A DNA stretch of 64,000 nt from positions 62,001 through 126,000 of the forward strand of contig JAUIKM010000003.1 in NCBI GenBank assembly GCA_030430495.1. The letters are read 5' to 3'. The position numbers and the translations under genes are program-made. Below are positions 38,501 to 46,719 of this stretch, piece by piece. Positions within the stretch are counted from its first letter, which is position 1; every line of letters begins with the position of its first letter. The DNA is from a bacterium. GTDB taxonomy: Bacteria; Bacteroidota; Ignavibacteria; Kapaibacteriales; UBA7675. The notes below the pieces were generated by a model. That model saw nothing but the letters and a program-made list of their open reading frames with translations. It was not told where the DNA came from and searched no databases.

Positions 38501-39217
38501 GACGGCCTTGCGTTTAACTGTGAAATGAATTCCGTCGGCGCGGCGACTTTTCGGGTTGAAGTCCTGCAGGACGGCGTCCCGGCGCACAGTTCCGGCGGTC
38601 TGACCGGCAACATCGGAACAACCGACCAGTGGCCTGTTGCGGGCGGCGCGTTTGTTAACAGCAGCGACGGCATGCCCGGTTACCGTCTGCATTGGAGTGA
38701 AACTCAGTTGTTTAACCTTGCCAATACGGCGATCGCCTCAGGCAATGAAATCCGCATTGTCGCCGAGAATCTTCACGCCGACTTTGCCGACGATCCGTTA
38801 AGCCTGGGCAATCTGGCGGTTCACGCAATCGGACTGAATGAAATGACCTTTGAGGAGTTTGCGGATGCGCAGGCGCCGCTTGTAGTGGATGTCGATATTA
38901 AACAAAACCCGGCCGGGCCTCTGCCCTTCCGCATGCATCCGAACTATCCGGATCCCTTCAGCGACGGGACCGTCATTTCCTTTGACCTTTTGCGGCAGGC
39001 TCGTGTTAAATTGTCAGTTTACAACCTCCGCGGCGAGCTGTTGACGCAGCTCGTCGACAACCAACTCCAGGTGGGGACGCACAATTTCCGCTGGGACGCC
39101 GTTGACGCCGGCGGCAACCGTCTGGCGGCCGGCATCTACGTCTATCGCATTGAAGCGCTTCCGCAGTCCGCCGACGCGCCATTCACGGCGGAAGGCCGCA
39201 TGCGCCTCATCCGCTGA
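35507..39217 (+). CDS. Subtilisin-like serine protease with T9SS C-terminal sorting domain
   Basis: 1236 aa. GAGGTATAATC precedes the ATG and a signal peptide occupies about residues 1-26 (GALVLALLPVLFNSPAVMA). The S8 peptidase domain (about 140-460) shows the catalytic triad Asp169 in IMDSGVD, His211 in NGHGTHVAG and Ser393 in GGSSQASPHVAG. A long beta-sandwich-rich region follows (about 460-1140), with a CARDB-like segment (WVRVKVRNAGPATAYNFGVR). The end, HPNYPDPFSDGTVISF and VKLSVYNLRGELL to LAAGIYVYRIEA, is a T9SS/FlgD-like sorting domain. It is an extracellular or surface-attached protease. A terminator follows 25 bp after the stop. Confidence 0.93.
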   Translation: MSGAIRIAGALVLALLPVLFNSPAVMADECLTPIDWIPKNYVSSQDMNRNFVDDEIDAILSDDLIDVVLCLNACAEQADLNRFAKVGQIGYRSPYISLLVLRNVSIAGAIALGQDERVAFVELERMCVPDLDVSMAAARIHTSAEYSGVNVEDQFPGVYGTGVNIAIMDSGVDNISAENPDGHASFPAWKFIGGYDAETDTEGDPEDLNGHGTHVAGIALGTGDPGGVFRGAAPGAGLIDIKAIPGTTEEVLRALDKVIERRVDWSIDIINCSWGQEGTPTNGTDAISQTVNRLARAGVLVVTSNGNDGTTYRQTPPASADMAFSVANATDNSTIDRGDDYIYGSSTRGPRQNDGDGVTQDEQKPDVAAHGRFITAPENLDPDDFDERNGGSSQASPHVAGLAALIKEVNPYMDNESIKELIRQTAEDKGDPGWDGDWGHGLINGFAAVDQAANGLTTDLYFTDFCNHPWNNIWWISNDIQLVNPQIVEGTQNWVRVKVRNAGPATAYNFGVRLGVNNFCNSTADFEIGYVVVPSLAPGWQTFVQFEWTPEVDGLDPSTVMADLQANIIFPGDTDGSNNCAQRNIQIQQTHSPAVFTMRAVNPTSEDADIEITTDPGADELELIGWNINIDRPSFVLVKDDCPVTVVMEMEAAGLSPVDEVPVDVQVMQQTADGPQSLGGVRLIAQNRNGTPRPPDVKHFDGLRCEALGQARLHTRPDVLIMREMNGGGDDGVEIRLGQARHWSGAIESFDPALLTDGQYVKFSAVGSMDGGAADQTIAELTFEDEQNYLVLQQHYGPVSSSDLTVLVYNDGAFIYSDFDNDGEAAHIQADLADALITPCIGLGGEIYSRVQFPDAVPMEIHGQSVKTVNGDELLLRWEDVNFALDYLATARIATDGPSELHMTRQSAGAFDRTITPHGNPRLTFLEGGSKVQTSALHMRKTLGINVQIDNSSFGDVGWQTIAADDLADGAHLALSADGTFTTSGARTLGSLRIQPEEDGLAFNCEMNSVGAATFRVEVLQDGVPAHSSGGLTGNIGTTDQWPVAGGAFVNSSDGMPGYRLHWSETQLFNLANTAIASGNEIRIVAENLHADFADDPLSLGNLAVHAIGLNEMTFEEFADAQAPLVVDVDIKQNPAGPLPFRMHPNYPDPFSDGTVISFDLLRQARVKLSVYNLRGELLTQLVDNQLQVGTHNFRWDAVDAGGNRLAAGIYVYRIEALPQSADAPFTAEGRMRLIR

Positions 39218-39242
39218 CGAACTTTGATCCCTTCTATGCAGC

Positions 39243-39278
39243 AGGGCGATCGACATCTGGTTCGGTCGCCCTTTTTGT
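39243..39278 (+). terminator. Rho-independent terminator after the subtilisin gene
   Basis: AGGGCGATCGA (39243-39253) and TCGGTCGCCCT (39262-39272) form an 11-bp stem with one G-T pair, followed by TTTTGTG. Confidence 0.85.
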
Positions 39279-39415
39279 GTTCTCTTGTTTGGCCCGCCGC
39301 CGGCGGCACGTGTTCATGCCTTTCAGTTTGGGGACAGGCGGTTTGCGGCTGGGTGTTTCAAACTGCGAATCCGGATCGGCGCCTCCGGAAAAAAAATTAA
39401 AAATTGGCCATGCGC

Positions 39416-39446
39416 TTGACATGCAAAGACTCTTCACGTATATTTG
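39416..39446 (+). promoter_or_regulatory. Strong promoter upstream of the small exported protein
   Basis: TTGACA (39416-39421), a 17-base spacer, and TATATTTG (39439-39446). This fits both the sigma-70 consensus and the Bacteroidota -7 pattern TAnnTTTG. Transcription would begin near 39453, leaving a leader of about 340 bases before the ATG at 39793. Confidence 0.65.
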
Positions 39447-39792
39447 GCGCATATCTGCCGATAAACTGTCATCATCTCAAACATACAACTGCTGTTTAAC
39501 CAACAAACCATCCGTTCCAAAGCGCGGGCGGACGCCTTCCGTTCAATGTGATCTGCACATTGATGTCATCATTTGATTGTTCTCACTAACACTGCGGTTG
39601 CACAACAATTGCGGACGGAAGTGGTTTGTTTCAAGCGTTGTGTTTAAGAGTCAACAAGCAATCGATTAAACAATTACAATCGATCCGTGTCTGCGCGGCC
39701 GTACATTTACCCTAATCATCATGTACAGAAGTTGCCGCACCTGTAATAATGCACACGGTACTTTTCATCTCTGTTCACAGGAGGATATTCCC

Positions 39793-40161
39793 ATGAAAGT
39801 GAAATTTCTCATCAGCATGATTGTGATGGCCTTTGTCGCTGTCGCCGGATTAAACGTAACAATCGTCGAGGCCGCGAGCCCCGCTTCGGTATACAACAAT
39901 TCCGGTTGCAAATACAATATCACGATCTACACGGATGCCGGCACGCAGTTTGGTCCGGCCAGCGTTGGACCGAACGACTCCTACGACATCAAAGTCCCGA
40001 CCGGCGAAACGATTGCTCGTATCGTGATCAATGGTCAAAGCAACGATCCGAATATCGCCGTCGGTACCTGCGCCGCGCTGAACGCCGGACCGGCTCTGTG
40101 TGTTTCAACCCCGCCGACGCGCTTCTGCCGTCGCGACACACAGATCTGGGTGATAATGTAA
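39793..40161 (+). CDS. Small exported protein of unknown function
   Basis: 122 aa. An AGGAGG ribosome site (about 39779-39784) precedes the ATG and a clear signal peptide runs from MKVKFLISMIVMAFVAVAG to about residue 27. The mature part is about 95 residues, beta-rich, with five Cys in CAALNAGPALCVSTPPTRFC and an early SGCKYNITIY segment, so disulfides are likely. It resembles small periplasmic or surface proteins of no known function. It is preceded by a long untranslated leader and followed by a palindromic terminator. Confidence 0.75.
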   Translation: MKVKFLISMIVMAFVAVAGLNVTIVEAASPASVYNNSGCKYNITIYTDAGTQFGPASVGPNDSYDIKVPTGETIARIVINGQSNDPNIAVGTCAALNAGPALCVSTPPTRFCRRDTQIWVIM

Positions 40162-40318
40162 AACACCCGGCAGGATTCGCCGAACCGGCTGCAAACTCAG
40201 TCTGAACGACCAGGTTTGAGCGTATCAAATCTGTGGATAACACAGCCTGGAACAATCCAAATTCTGATGGTGGAAACGTTCCGGATTCGCTTCTGAAGGT
40301 CGGTTTGACGCAATCTTT

Positions 40319-40353
40319 GAGCTGTGAGCCCTTAGGGCTCACAGCTCATTTTT
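40319..40353 (+). terminator. Palindromic terminator, GAGCT-TGAGCCC family (copy 2)
   Basis: GAGCTGTGAGCCC (40319-40331), loop TTA, GGGCTCACAGCTC (40335-40347), a perfect 13-bp stem, followed by ATTTTTT. It lies between converging genes and probably terminates the plus-strand gene, perhaps both. Confidence 0.85.
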
Positions 40354-40387
40354 TCAGGTGCAACACTTGGGGCCTGAACGTTAAATA

Positions 40388-40957
40388 TCAGGCATTCTGC
40401 GGGTTCGCGGCACCGCCGGCGCGATAGCGCTCCACATAACTCTTGTAGCCCGCCGCCTGGCGCGTCAGTTGCTCGATTTCTGCGGCTTTGAGCGGTCGGA
40501 TGATCTTTGCCGGAACACCCGCCGCCAATACGCCTTCGGGTACTTCAAAACCCTCGCGCACAACGGCGCCGGCCGCGACGATGGAATTTGAACCAATGAT
40601 CGATCGGTCGAGAACTTTGGCGCCCATGCCGATTAAACAGGTGTCGTGAATTGTGGCGCCGTGCAGCACGGCACTGTGTCCAATTGTGACGTGACTGCCG
40701 ATGTTAAGTGAATACTTTTTGTGCGTCACGTGCAGCATGCAGAGATCCTGCACGTTCGTGTGTTCGCCGATGCGAATGTGGTGAACGTCGCCGCGAATTA
40801 CAGTATTAAACCAGATAGACGAATGCGCGCCGATGCTGACGTCGCCGACAATGCGAACGCCGTCGCACAGGAACACCGTCGGATGGATCTGCGGCTCAAT
40901 GCCTTCAAACGGCAGAATACTGATGTGCGGATCGGATGAGAGATTCGGTGAGTTCAC
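40388..40957 (-). CDS. Gamma-class carbonic anhydrase family protein (left-handed beta-helix)
   Basis: About 189 aa from a GTG at 40957, preceded by GCGGAG; an ATG at 40999 gives 203 aa with an untypical N-terminus. The hexapeptide pattern of a left-handed beta-helix runs from about residue 25 to 150. Putative metal His residues are in MLHVTHKK, IGHSAVLHG and the VIRGDVHHIRIG segment; the RGD and VQD elements of gamma carbonic anhydrase-like proteins are present. Such proteins form trimers that bind zinc or iron, some with anhydrase activity. A C-terminal helix follows. Activity cannot be judged from sequence, so ferripyochelin-binding-like or acyltransferase-like functions remain possible. 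Confidence 0.88.
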   Translation of the reverse strand: MNSPNLSSDPHISILPFEGIEPQIHPTVFLCDGVRIVGDVSIGAHSSIWFNTVIRGDVHHIRIGEHTNVQDLCMLHVTHKKYSLNIGSHVTIGHSAVLHGATIHDTCLIGMGAKVLDRSIIGSNSIVAAGAVVREGFEVPEGVLAAGVPAKIIRPLKAAEIEQLTRQAAGYKSYVERYRAGGAANPQNA

Positions 40958-41096
40958 GTGTACTCCGCGGCAGGAAGCCTGAAACCCGAAGATTAACAAA
41001 AATGTCAGAAAGCAGGCGGCAAAGACGCATGCGCATGCCTTGCAGTCGCGCCAAACAGAAAAGTCCGCTCAAAACACGACCGCCGCTCCCGAGCGA

Positions 41097-42563
41097 TTAA
41101 ACGGTTGAATTGTCGGGACTTGTGGGGCCGTCGCCAAGCGCCTCATGTAGCAGGCGTTCGTTCTCGCCGCTGAAAAAGTGCGGGAACTCGCGCTGAAAGT
41201 CGATGAGTTTGCTGTCGTCGCACTTGATCGACTGCACCAGGTAGCGCATCGTGTCGGAGGTGCGGCGACGTTTGGCGGAAATGCGGGCCAGAGCAAAGTA
41301 TCCCTCGGCCCACTCCGGCGCCAGCTCGCACACGCGGGTAAAGGCCTCGCCGGCGTCGTCGAAGCGCTCCAGATCGATCAGCGTCTCGCCGTAGTCGTAC
41401 CAGCACTCGAAGTCCGCGCCGTCCAGCTCAAGCACCTTCTGGTAACACTCCAGCGCCTCGTTGAGATGGCGAATATTGTAGAGCACGTCGGCCTTGGCGT
41501 ACCAGATGTCGGACGACTCGTCATCGATGGACAGAGCGTGGTTGTAGTCCTCCAGGGCCTGGCGATACAGCTCGAGCGCGTCGTAGCAGGAGCCGCGTCC
41601 AAAATAGGCCTCTGCGTTGTCCGGCTGCAGTTTGGTTGCGCGCGAATAACACTTGATCGCCTCGCGGTAGCGGCCCAGCTCCTCATAGGCGCTGCCCATG
41701 TTGTACCAGATGGTGCCGTCGTCCGGTTCGAGCGCGAGAGCTTCCTTGAATGAGGCCAGCGCCTCGTTCATGCGGCCAAGCGCCATAAAAGCGATGCCGC
41801 GATTGAACCAGGCCGGCGGAAGCGCGGCGTTGATGGCCAGCGCCATGTCGTAATTTTCAATGGCCTCGTAGTAGCGGCCCTTGCGGCTCAGAATCGCGCC
41901 GCGGTTGAACCAGCCGTTGTCGGAAAAAGGATCGTCGTCGAGGAAGGCGTCGTAGGCGGCGACGGCCTGATCGAGCATGCCGAGGTTTTCGTAGCAAACA
42001 CCGAGTTCGTACCAGGCATCCGGACCAAAGCGCTCGGTCTGGGCCAGGTAGGTGAAAATCTTGACGGCTTTGCGGTACTCGCCGAATTGTTCGAGGATGA
42101 CGGCCTTGGTGTAGAGCGCGTCTTCGTTGGACGGCTCCAGGGCCAGCAATTTTTCGAGTTCGCGCATGGCGCCCTCGCTGTCGCCGGCATTTGCCATGGT
42201 GACGCAGCGGTGGACGTTCGTTTCCATATCGGCCGGATTGAGGGTGAGAGCGGAGTCGTAGGCGGCCAGGGCTTCTTCAAAGCGCAGCATGTTGTGCAGC
42301 ACCATTCCCTTTTTCTGCCAGGCGTCGCCGGAATAGGGCGCAAACTCAACCCAGAGATCGGCAAAACTGAGGGCGTCCTCCAGCTTGTCCTTGTCGAGGC
42401 AGTATTCTATCAGTTCTTCGAGCGTTTCCACGTCGGGCACGTTGCCGTGCTTGCTTTCGCCGCGACGCAGGGCTTCGCGCAGACGCTTGACCTCTTCCTC
42501 GAGGTTTTTGCGTTCCGGTCGGGAGCCGCCCATTTGATCGTCGTCAAAGTCAAACGTATTCAT
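41097..42563 (-). CDS. Tetratricopeptide repeat protein
   Basis: About 488 aa from the ATG at 42563; the upstream open frame to 42707 is unsupported. After an acidic head (FDFDDDQMGGSR) come roughly ten TPR units of 34 residues, for example AWYELGVCYENLGMLDQAVA, GWFNRGAILSRKGRYYEAIE, AWFNRGIAFMALGRMNEALA and IWYNMGSAYEELGRYREAIK. It has no signal peptide, so it is cytoplasmic and mediates protein-protein contacts. It is the last gene on the minus strand after frr, from which it is separated by a terminator-like hairpin and about 190 bp. A role linked to translation is possible from position only. Confidence 0.9.
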   Translation of the reverse strand: MNTFDFDDDQMGGSRPERKNLEEEVKRLREALRRGESKHGNVPDVETLEELIEYCLDKDKLEDALSFADLWVEFAPYSGDAWQKKGMVLHNMLRFEEALAAYDSALTLNPADMETNVHRCVTMANAGDSEGAMRELEKLLALEPSNEDALYTKAVILEQFGEYRKAVKIFTYLAQTERFGPDAWYELGVCYENLGMLDQAVAAYDAFLDDDPFSDNGWFNRGAILSRKGRYYEAIENYDMALAINAALPPAWFNRGIAFMALGRMNEALASFKEALALEPDDGTIWYNMGSAYEELGRYREAIKCYSRATKLQPDNAEAYFGRGSCYDALELYRQALEDYNHALSIDDESSDIWYAKADVLYNIRHLNEALECYQKVLELDGADFECWYDYGETLIDLERFDDAGEAFTRVCELAPEWAEGYFALARISAKRRRTSDTMRYLVQSIKCDDSKLIDFQREFPHFFSGENERLLHEALGDGPTSPDNSTV

Positions 42564-42682
42564 ATAATCCAATCTATCCTGTTGATCGTTTGCATTGACG
42601 CTCTTTGTCGTCTGCAATTTTACCGATGCGGCGCGCCAAATCCAAACCACAAAGACCTGACCAAAGGGCGAAGAGAATCCAA

Positions 42683-42719
42683 GAAAACAGAAAAGCCGCC
42701 TATCCAAGCGACAGGCGGC
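42683..42719 (-). terminator. Terminator after frr
   Basis: On the minus strand AGGCGGC-type arms (42695-42701 and 42713-42719) form a 7-bp GC stem, GCCGCCT with AGGCGGC, followed by TTTTCTGTTTTC. It lies just downstream of frr. Confidence 0.75.
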
Positions 42720-42754
42720 CCATTAATCCAATTCAGGCTGATTGCAGCGCCTGT

Positions 42755-43309
42755 TCAGACTTCCATGATTTCTTTTTGTTTGGCTTCGAGTATCTCGTCG
42801 ATCTTCTTGATGTATTTGTTCGTCAGCTTCTGCACTTCTTCCTCGCCGCCCTTGCGATCGTCTTCTGAAATCTCTTTGGCTTTCTCGAGTTTCTTGAGAC
42901 CGTCATTGGCGTCGCGGCGCGAGTTGCGCACGGAGATGCGGCTGTCTTCGGCGATTTTGCCGCAGGTTTTGACGTACTCTTTGCGGCGCTCTTCGGTCAG
43001 CAGCGGCACGGGGACGCGGATAACGCTGCCGTCATTGTTGGGGTTGAGGCCCAGGTCCGCGCTCATGATGGCGCGCTCAATGGCGGCCAGCGAGGATTTT
43101 TCGAAGGGCTGCACGAGGATCATGCGCGCGTCGGGTACGGAAACGGAAGCTATCTGAGCGAGAGGCGTCGGAGCCCCGTAGTATTCGACCTTGACGCCGT
43201 CCAGCAAGTGGGAAGAGGCGCGTCCCGTCCGGACTTTGGCCATTTCAGCGGAAAAATGATCCACCGTGGACTGCATACTGCTTTCGACTTCAAAGAAAAT
43301 TTCGTCCAT
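42755..43309 (-). CDS. frr: Ribosome recycling factor
   Basis: 184 aa from the ATG at 43309, the length usual for the family; an in-frame TTG six codons upstream has no ribosome site. Typical motifs are AEMAKVRTGRASSHLLDG, VEYYGAPTPLAQIASVSVPD, IERAIMSADLGLNPNNDG and VRNSRRDANDGLKKLEKAK. It splits post-termination ribosomes with EF-G after translation. It follows pyrH on the minus strand (57 bp), the conserved bacterial order. Confidence 0.97.
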   Translation of the reverse strand: MDEIFFEVESSMQSTVDHFSAEMAKVRTGRASSHLLDGVKVEYYGAPTPLAQIASVSVPDARMILVQPFEKSSLAAIERAIMSADLGLNPNNDGSVIRVPVPLLTEERRKEYVKTCGKIAEDSRISVRNSRRDANDGLKKLEKAKEISEDDRKGGEEEVQKLTNKYIKKIDEILEAKQKEIMEV

Positions 43310-43366
43310 AACAGCGGTACTGTACAAAAAGAGTGAATAAATTCAGTTTGCCCGCGCGCCGCACCG

Positions 43367-44077
43367 TCAACGGACGAGGCTGCCGACCTTTTCACCTTCG
43401 ATCAGGGCTTTGAGTGCGCCGCGATTGTTGAGGTTAAAAACGACGATCGGCACGTTGTTTTCCTTGGCAAGAGTGATGGCGGTCAAATCCATGACGCGCA
43501 AGTTTTTCTCGATCACTTCCTGGTAGGAAATCTCGTCAAAGCGCACGGCGTTGTCGTGTTTCTCGGGGTCGCGATCGTAGACGCCGTCCACGCGCGTTCC
43601 TTTGATGATCACGTCGGCTTCGATCTCGATGGCGCGCAGCGCGGCGGCCGTATCGGTCGTAAAATACGGATTCCCGGTTCCCGCGCCGAAAATTACCACG
43701 CGATTTTTTTCGAGGTGGCGCACGGCGCGGCGGCGGATAAAGGGCTCGGCGATCTGCTTCATCTCAATCGAGGTCTGCAGACGCGTCGGCACGTTTTTCA
43801 GTTCGAGTGCATTTTGCAGTGCAATTGCGTTGATCACCGTCGCCAGCATGCCCATGTAGTCGCCGGACACCTTGTCGATGCCCTGCGCGGCCGCCTGGAC
43901 GCCGCGGTAGATATTGCCGCCGCCGATGACGAGGCCGATTTCAACTCCCAGGTGGTAGACCGAGGTCACCTGGTCGGCAATGTAGCTCAATACGTCGGAA
44001 CTGATGCCGTATGGCTCTTCCCCCAGCAGCGCTTCTCCGCTGAGTTTGAGCAGAATGCGTTTGTATTGTGGCTGCAT
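43367..44077 (-). CDS. pyrH: UMP kinase
   Basis: 236 aa, standard length. It starts [19 protein letters not shown] and contains [38 protein letters not shown]-like ([16 protein letters not shown]), [20 protein letters not shown] and the DGVYDRDP phosphate-binding stretch. It phosphorylates UMP to UDP in pyrimidine biosynthesis as a hexamer regulated by GTP and UTP. A hairpin with eight T residues separates it from tsf. Confidence 0.97.
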   Translation of the reverse strand: MQPQYKRILLKLSGEALLGEEPYGISSDVLSYIADQVTSVYHLGVEIGLVIGGGNIYRGVQAAAQGIDKVSGDYMGMLATVINAIALQNALELKNVPTRLQTSIEMKQIAEPFIRRRAVRHLEKNRVVIFGAGTGNPYFTTDTAAALRAIEIEADVIIKGTRVDGVYDRDPEKHDNAVRFDEISYQEVIEKNLRVMDLTAITLAKENNVPIVVFNLNNRGALKALIEGEKVGSLVR

Positions 44078-44082
44078 AGTTC

Positions 44083-44114
44083 AAAAAAAAGTCCCAGGCG
44101 AGGGCCTGAGACTT
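44083..44114 (-). terminator. Terminator or attenuator between tsf and pyrH
   Basis: Minus strand: AAGTCTCAGG, a 6-base loop, CCTGGGACTT, then eight T. The 10-bp stem (one G-T pair) lies 23 bp after the tsf stop and just before the pyrH start. Confidence 0.8.
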
Positions 44115-44136
44115 TGTAGTAAGATGTCAGAAAAAA

Positions 44137-45009
44137 TTAGTCTTCCGACGGCACGCTGTCGCCGAGTGAGAACCGTTTGAACCCGGTGATCTTGATGCCG
44201 TCGCCGGATGCTGTTTTAACCCCGGCCAGCACTTCGGCCACGGTTTTACCGCTGTCCTTAACGAAGGTCTGATCGACCAGGCAGTTTTCCTGGAAGAACT
44301 TTTCGAGGCGGCCCTTGGCGATGCGCTCGGCGATGTTCGCCGGTTTGCCGGTCGCCACGGCTTGCTCCGTGTAGATTTCCATCTCTTTGGTAATTACGTC
44401 GGCATCGACGGCGTCGCGGTCGACGTAACCGGGGCTCATGGCGGCAATCTGCATGGCGATGTCGCGCAGCAGGTTTTGGCCGTCTTCGTCGGCGGGAACG
44501 CCGTCGGCTTCGAGCATCACGCCCAGTTTGTTGCCCACGTGCGTGTACGTCACGACGCAGGGCACGTCGGCAACGCGGTGGAAGCGACCAATCAGGATGC
44601 GCTCGCTGAATTTGGCCAGCGTTTCGTTGAAGGCATCGCCAATCGTTTTACCGCCGTCGATGGCGGCAGCTTTGATGGCTTCCACGTCGGCCGGGCCTTC
44701 GTTATACACCACGTTCAGCACGTTATCGGCAAAGGCCGTGAACTCGTCGTTGCGGGCGACGAAGTCAGTCTCACAATTGACTTCGACGATCGCACCGGTA
44801 TGCATGTCGTCAGACGTTTTCGTCAGGATAAGCCCTTCGTTGGAATCGCGGTCGGCGCGCTTGGCAGCCGAGGCGGCGCCGCGCTTGCGCAGGTAGGCAA
44901 CCGCTGCTTCCATGTCTCCGTCGGACTCGGTCAGGGCTTTCTTCACATCAGCCATGCCGGCGCCGGTTTGATCGCGGAGGGTTTTGATCTGTTCGAGAGT
45001 TATGGACAT
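44137..45009 (-). CDS. tsf: Elongation factor Ts
   Basis: 290 aa from the ATG at 45009. The N-terminal UBA-like domain is TLEQIKTLRDQTGAGMADVK followed by KALTESDGD. The core has NCETDFVARNDEF, the interaction loop with EF-Tu, then HVGNKLGVMLE and DIAMQIAAMSPGYV. C-terminal KFFQENCLVDQTFVKD and TVAEVL are present. It exchanges GDP for GTP on EF-Tu. It follows rpsB by 72 bp on the minus strand. Confidence 0.97.
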   Translation of the reverse strand: MSITLEQIKTLRDQTGAGMADVKKALTESDGDMEAAVAYLRKRGAASAAKRADRDSNEGLILTKTSDDMHTGAIVEVNCETDFVARNDEFTAFADNVLNVVYNEGPADVEAIKAAAIDGGKTIGDAFNETLAKFSERILIGRFHRVADVPCVVTYTHVGNKLGVMLEADGVPADEDGQNLLRDIAMQIAAMSPGYVDRDAVDADVITKEMEIYTEQAVATGKPANIAERIAKGRLEKFFQENCLVDQTFVKDSGKTVAEVLAGVKTASGDGIKITGFKRFSLGDSVPSED

Positions 45010-45080
45010 AATTATTCCAGGTCGTTTATCGTTCGCAAAAAACAATCAACAGATGATGGGAAGCCGGACACAGCGCCTGC

Positions 45081-46154
45081 TTATTCACTTTTCTCGGACG
45101 CGCCGGCGCCGGTATCGGCTTTGGGCGCTTCCGCTGCTGCGGGAGCGGCTTTGGGCGCCTCCGCTGCTGCGGGAGCGGCTTTGGGCGCCTCCGCTGCTGC
45201 GGGAGCGGCTTTGGGCGCCTCCGCTGCTGCGGGAGCGGCTTTGGGCGCCTCCGCTGCTGCGGGAGCGGCGGCTGCTTTGCTGTGGGATTGGCCGTCTTTG
45301 GCTGCGTCACGCGAACGACCGCCGCCCTGACGCGAACCACCGCCGCCCTGTCCCTGACCGCGACCGCGGCTGCGCATTTTGCGGCGCACCTGCGGCGAAG
45401 CGTCATCGCCGCCGTCGCTTTCCTTGAACTCGCGATCATCGCCCGCGAACTCGTCCGCGCGACGAATTTTGGAGGTCTGAGAGCCGTTGTGGATTCCGTC
45501 GGCAACGACCTTGGAGATCAGCTCGATCGTTTTGATCGAGTCGTCGTTGGCCGGAATCGGATAGGCCACTTCCATCGGGTCGCAGTTGGTATCGACGATG
45601 GCAAAGACGGGAATGCCAAGTTTGTTGGCTTCTTTAATGGCCAGGTGTTCTTTCTTGATGTCCACGACAAAGAGCGCGCCGGGCAGGCGGGACATGTCGC
45701 GAATACCGCCGAAGACGCGCATGAGTTTATCTTTCTCACGGGAGAGCGTCAGGCGTTCTTTTTTGCGGAGTTTATCGAAGGTGCCGTCGGTTTCCATCTT
45801 CTCGATGCTTTCGAGGTGACGGATACTGCGGCGAATCGTCGCGAAGTTGGTAAGCATACCACCCAACCAGCGCTCGGTCACGAAATAGGACCCGGCGCGG
45901 ACGGCCTCGGCGGACATGATCTGTTTGGCTTGTTTTTTGGTTCCGACGAAGAGGAACCTCTGGCCGCGTTCGGCTACTTCACGCGCGGCGTCGACGGCGA
46001 GGTCGACCAGCATCTGGGTTTTGCGCAGGTCAAGGATGTGGATTCCGTTGCGCTCGCCGAAGATAAAGGGCCGCATTTTGGGATTCCAGCGGCGGGTAAG
46101 GTGCCCGAAATGAGCGCCTGCTTCGAGCAGTTGCTCGATCTTGAGATATGCCAT
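45081..46154 (-). CDS. rpsB: 30S ribosomal protein S2 with long repeat tail
   Basis: 357 aa, about 100 longer than usual. The normal S2 domain (about residues 1-225) is clear: [65 protein letters not shown] and [14 protein letters not shown]. From about residue 226 an acidic, then Gly/Arg/Gln-rich linker precedes an Ala/Pro/Glu/Lys tail of repeating [10 protein letters not shown] units ending near the C-terminus. The tail is low in complexity and probably disordered. Binding to S1 or mRNA could be affected. A hairpin separates it from upstream rpsI. The repeats are in frame, so the tail is genuine coding sequence. Confidence 0.97.
   Translation of the reverse strand: MAYLKIEQLLEAGAHFGHLTRRWNPKMRPFIFGERNGIHILDLRKTQMLVDLAVDAAREVAERGQRFLFVGTKKQAKQIMSAEAVRAGSYFVTERWLGGMLTNFATIRRSIRHLESIEKMETDGTFDKLRKKERLTLSREKDKLMRVFGGIRDMSRLPGALFVVDIKKEHLAIKEANKLGIPVFAIVDTNCDPMEVAYPIPANDDSIKTIELISKVVADGIHNGSQTSKIRRADEFAGDDREFKESDGGDDASPQVRRKMRSRGRGQGQGGGGSRQGGGRSRDAAKDGQSHSKAAAAPAAAEAPKAAPAAAEAPKAAPAAAEAPKAAPAAAEAPKAAPAAAEAPKADTGAGASEKSE
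45121..45270. repeat. Five 30-bp tandem repeats in the S2 tail
   Basis: Five almost identical 30-bp units (TTGGGCGCCTCCGCTGCTGC plus GGGAGCGGCT on the plus strand) at 45121-45270. Only the first (GCGCTT) and last (GCGGCG) units differ by a base. Each encodes ten residues ([10 protein letters not shown]) on the minus strand. Near-identity at DNA level indicates recent expansion. Confidence 0.93.
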
Positions 46155-46204
46155 TGTATGGCTCCTATGTTACTGTGTTGCACGACTGCCAGGATCGCCT
46201 TTTC

Positions 46205-46231
46205 CGGAAAACCCCCGCCGACTTGCGGGGG
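46205..46231 (-). terminator. Terminator or attenuator between rpsI and rpsB
   Basis: Minus strand: CCCCCGC, loop of six, GCGGGGG, followed by TTTTCC (46205-46211). It lies about 70 bp after the rpsI stop and 50 bp before rpsB. Confidence 0.75.
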
Positions 46232-46301
46232 CCACACACCGAAAAATCACCAAGGCATGAGTATTGGCAAAAAGAGATTCGAATCGGCCCGGGAAGCAGT
46301 A

Positions 46302-46691
46302 TTAACGCTTCGAGAACTGGAAGCGTTTACGCGCTTTCTTGCGACCGTATTTTTTACGCTCGACCATGCGCGGGTCACGCGTCATAACGCCGGCGGGACG
46401 CAGCGATTCTTTCAGCGCTTCATCCATGCGCACCAGGGCGCGAGCAACGCCGAGCTGAGCAGCCCCGGCCTGTCCGGTAATACCGCCGCCGTGGCAGCGA
46501 ATGTGCAGGTCGACAGCGCCTTCCTGATCAACAATTTTCAGAGGCTTGCGGACCGCTTTCTGCAGAATCTCTACCGGAAAAAATTCTTCCAGCGTCTTGG
46601 AGTTGACCGTAATCTTTCCGCTGCCCGGGGACAGAATCCGCACACGCGCAACGGCGTTCTTGCGACGGCCAAGACCGCGATATTCGTTCAT
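46302..46691 (-). CDS. rpsI: 30S ribosomal protein S9
   Basis: 129 aa, normal size. Family motifs: GLGRRKNAVARVRILSPGSG, KTLEEFFPVE, GGGITGQAGAAQLGVARALV and LRPAGVMTRDPRMVERKKYG, ending with the basic tail KKARKRFQFSKR that contacts the P-site tRNA. It sits directly downstream of rplM on the minus strand with 28 bp between them. Confidence 0.98.
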   Translation of the reverse strand: MNEYRGLGRRKNAVARVRILSPGSGKITVNSKTLEEFFPVEILQKAVRKPLKIVDQEGAVDLHIRCHGGGITGQAGAAQLGVARALVRMDEALKESLRPAGVMTRDPRMVERKKYGRKKARKRFQFSKR

Positions 46692-46719
46692 GAAAATCCT
46701 CGTTAATATTCAAACGGCG

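Larger units (their letters stand above)
39218..39792. other. Intergenic region with terminator and distant promoter
   Basis: 575 bp between the protease and the small exported protein. It contains a terminator near its start (39243-39278) and a strong promoter at 39416-39446. The 340 bases between that promoter and the next ATG contain no good ORF and may be a long leader or a small RNA. Confidence 0.5.

Noticed and set aside
45282-46706. 474-aa plus-strand open frame opposite rpsB and rpsI
   Set aside because: Opposite-strand shadow of two ribosomal protein genes; no conserved motif.
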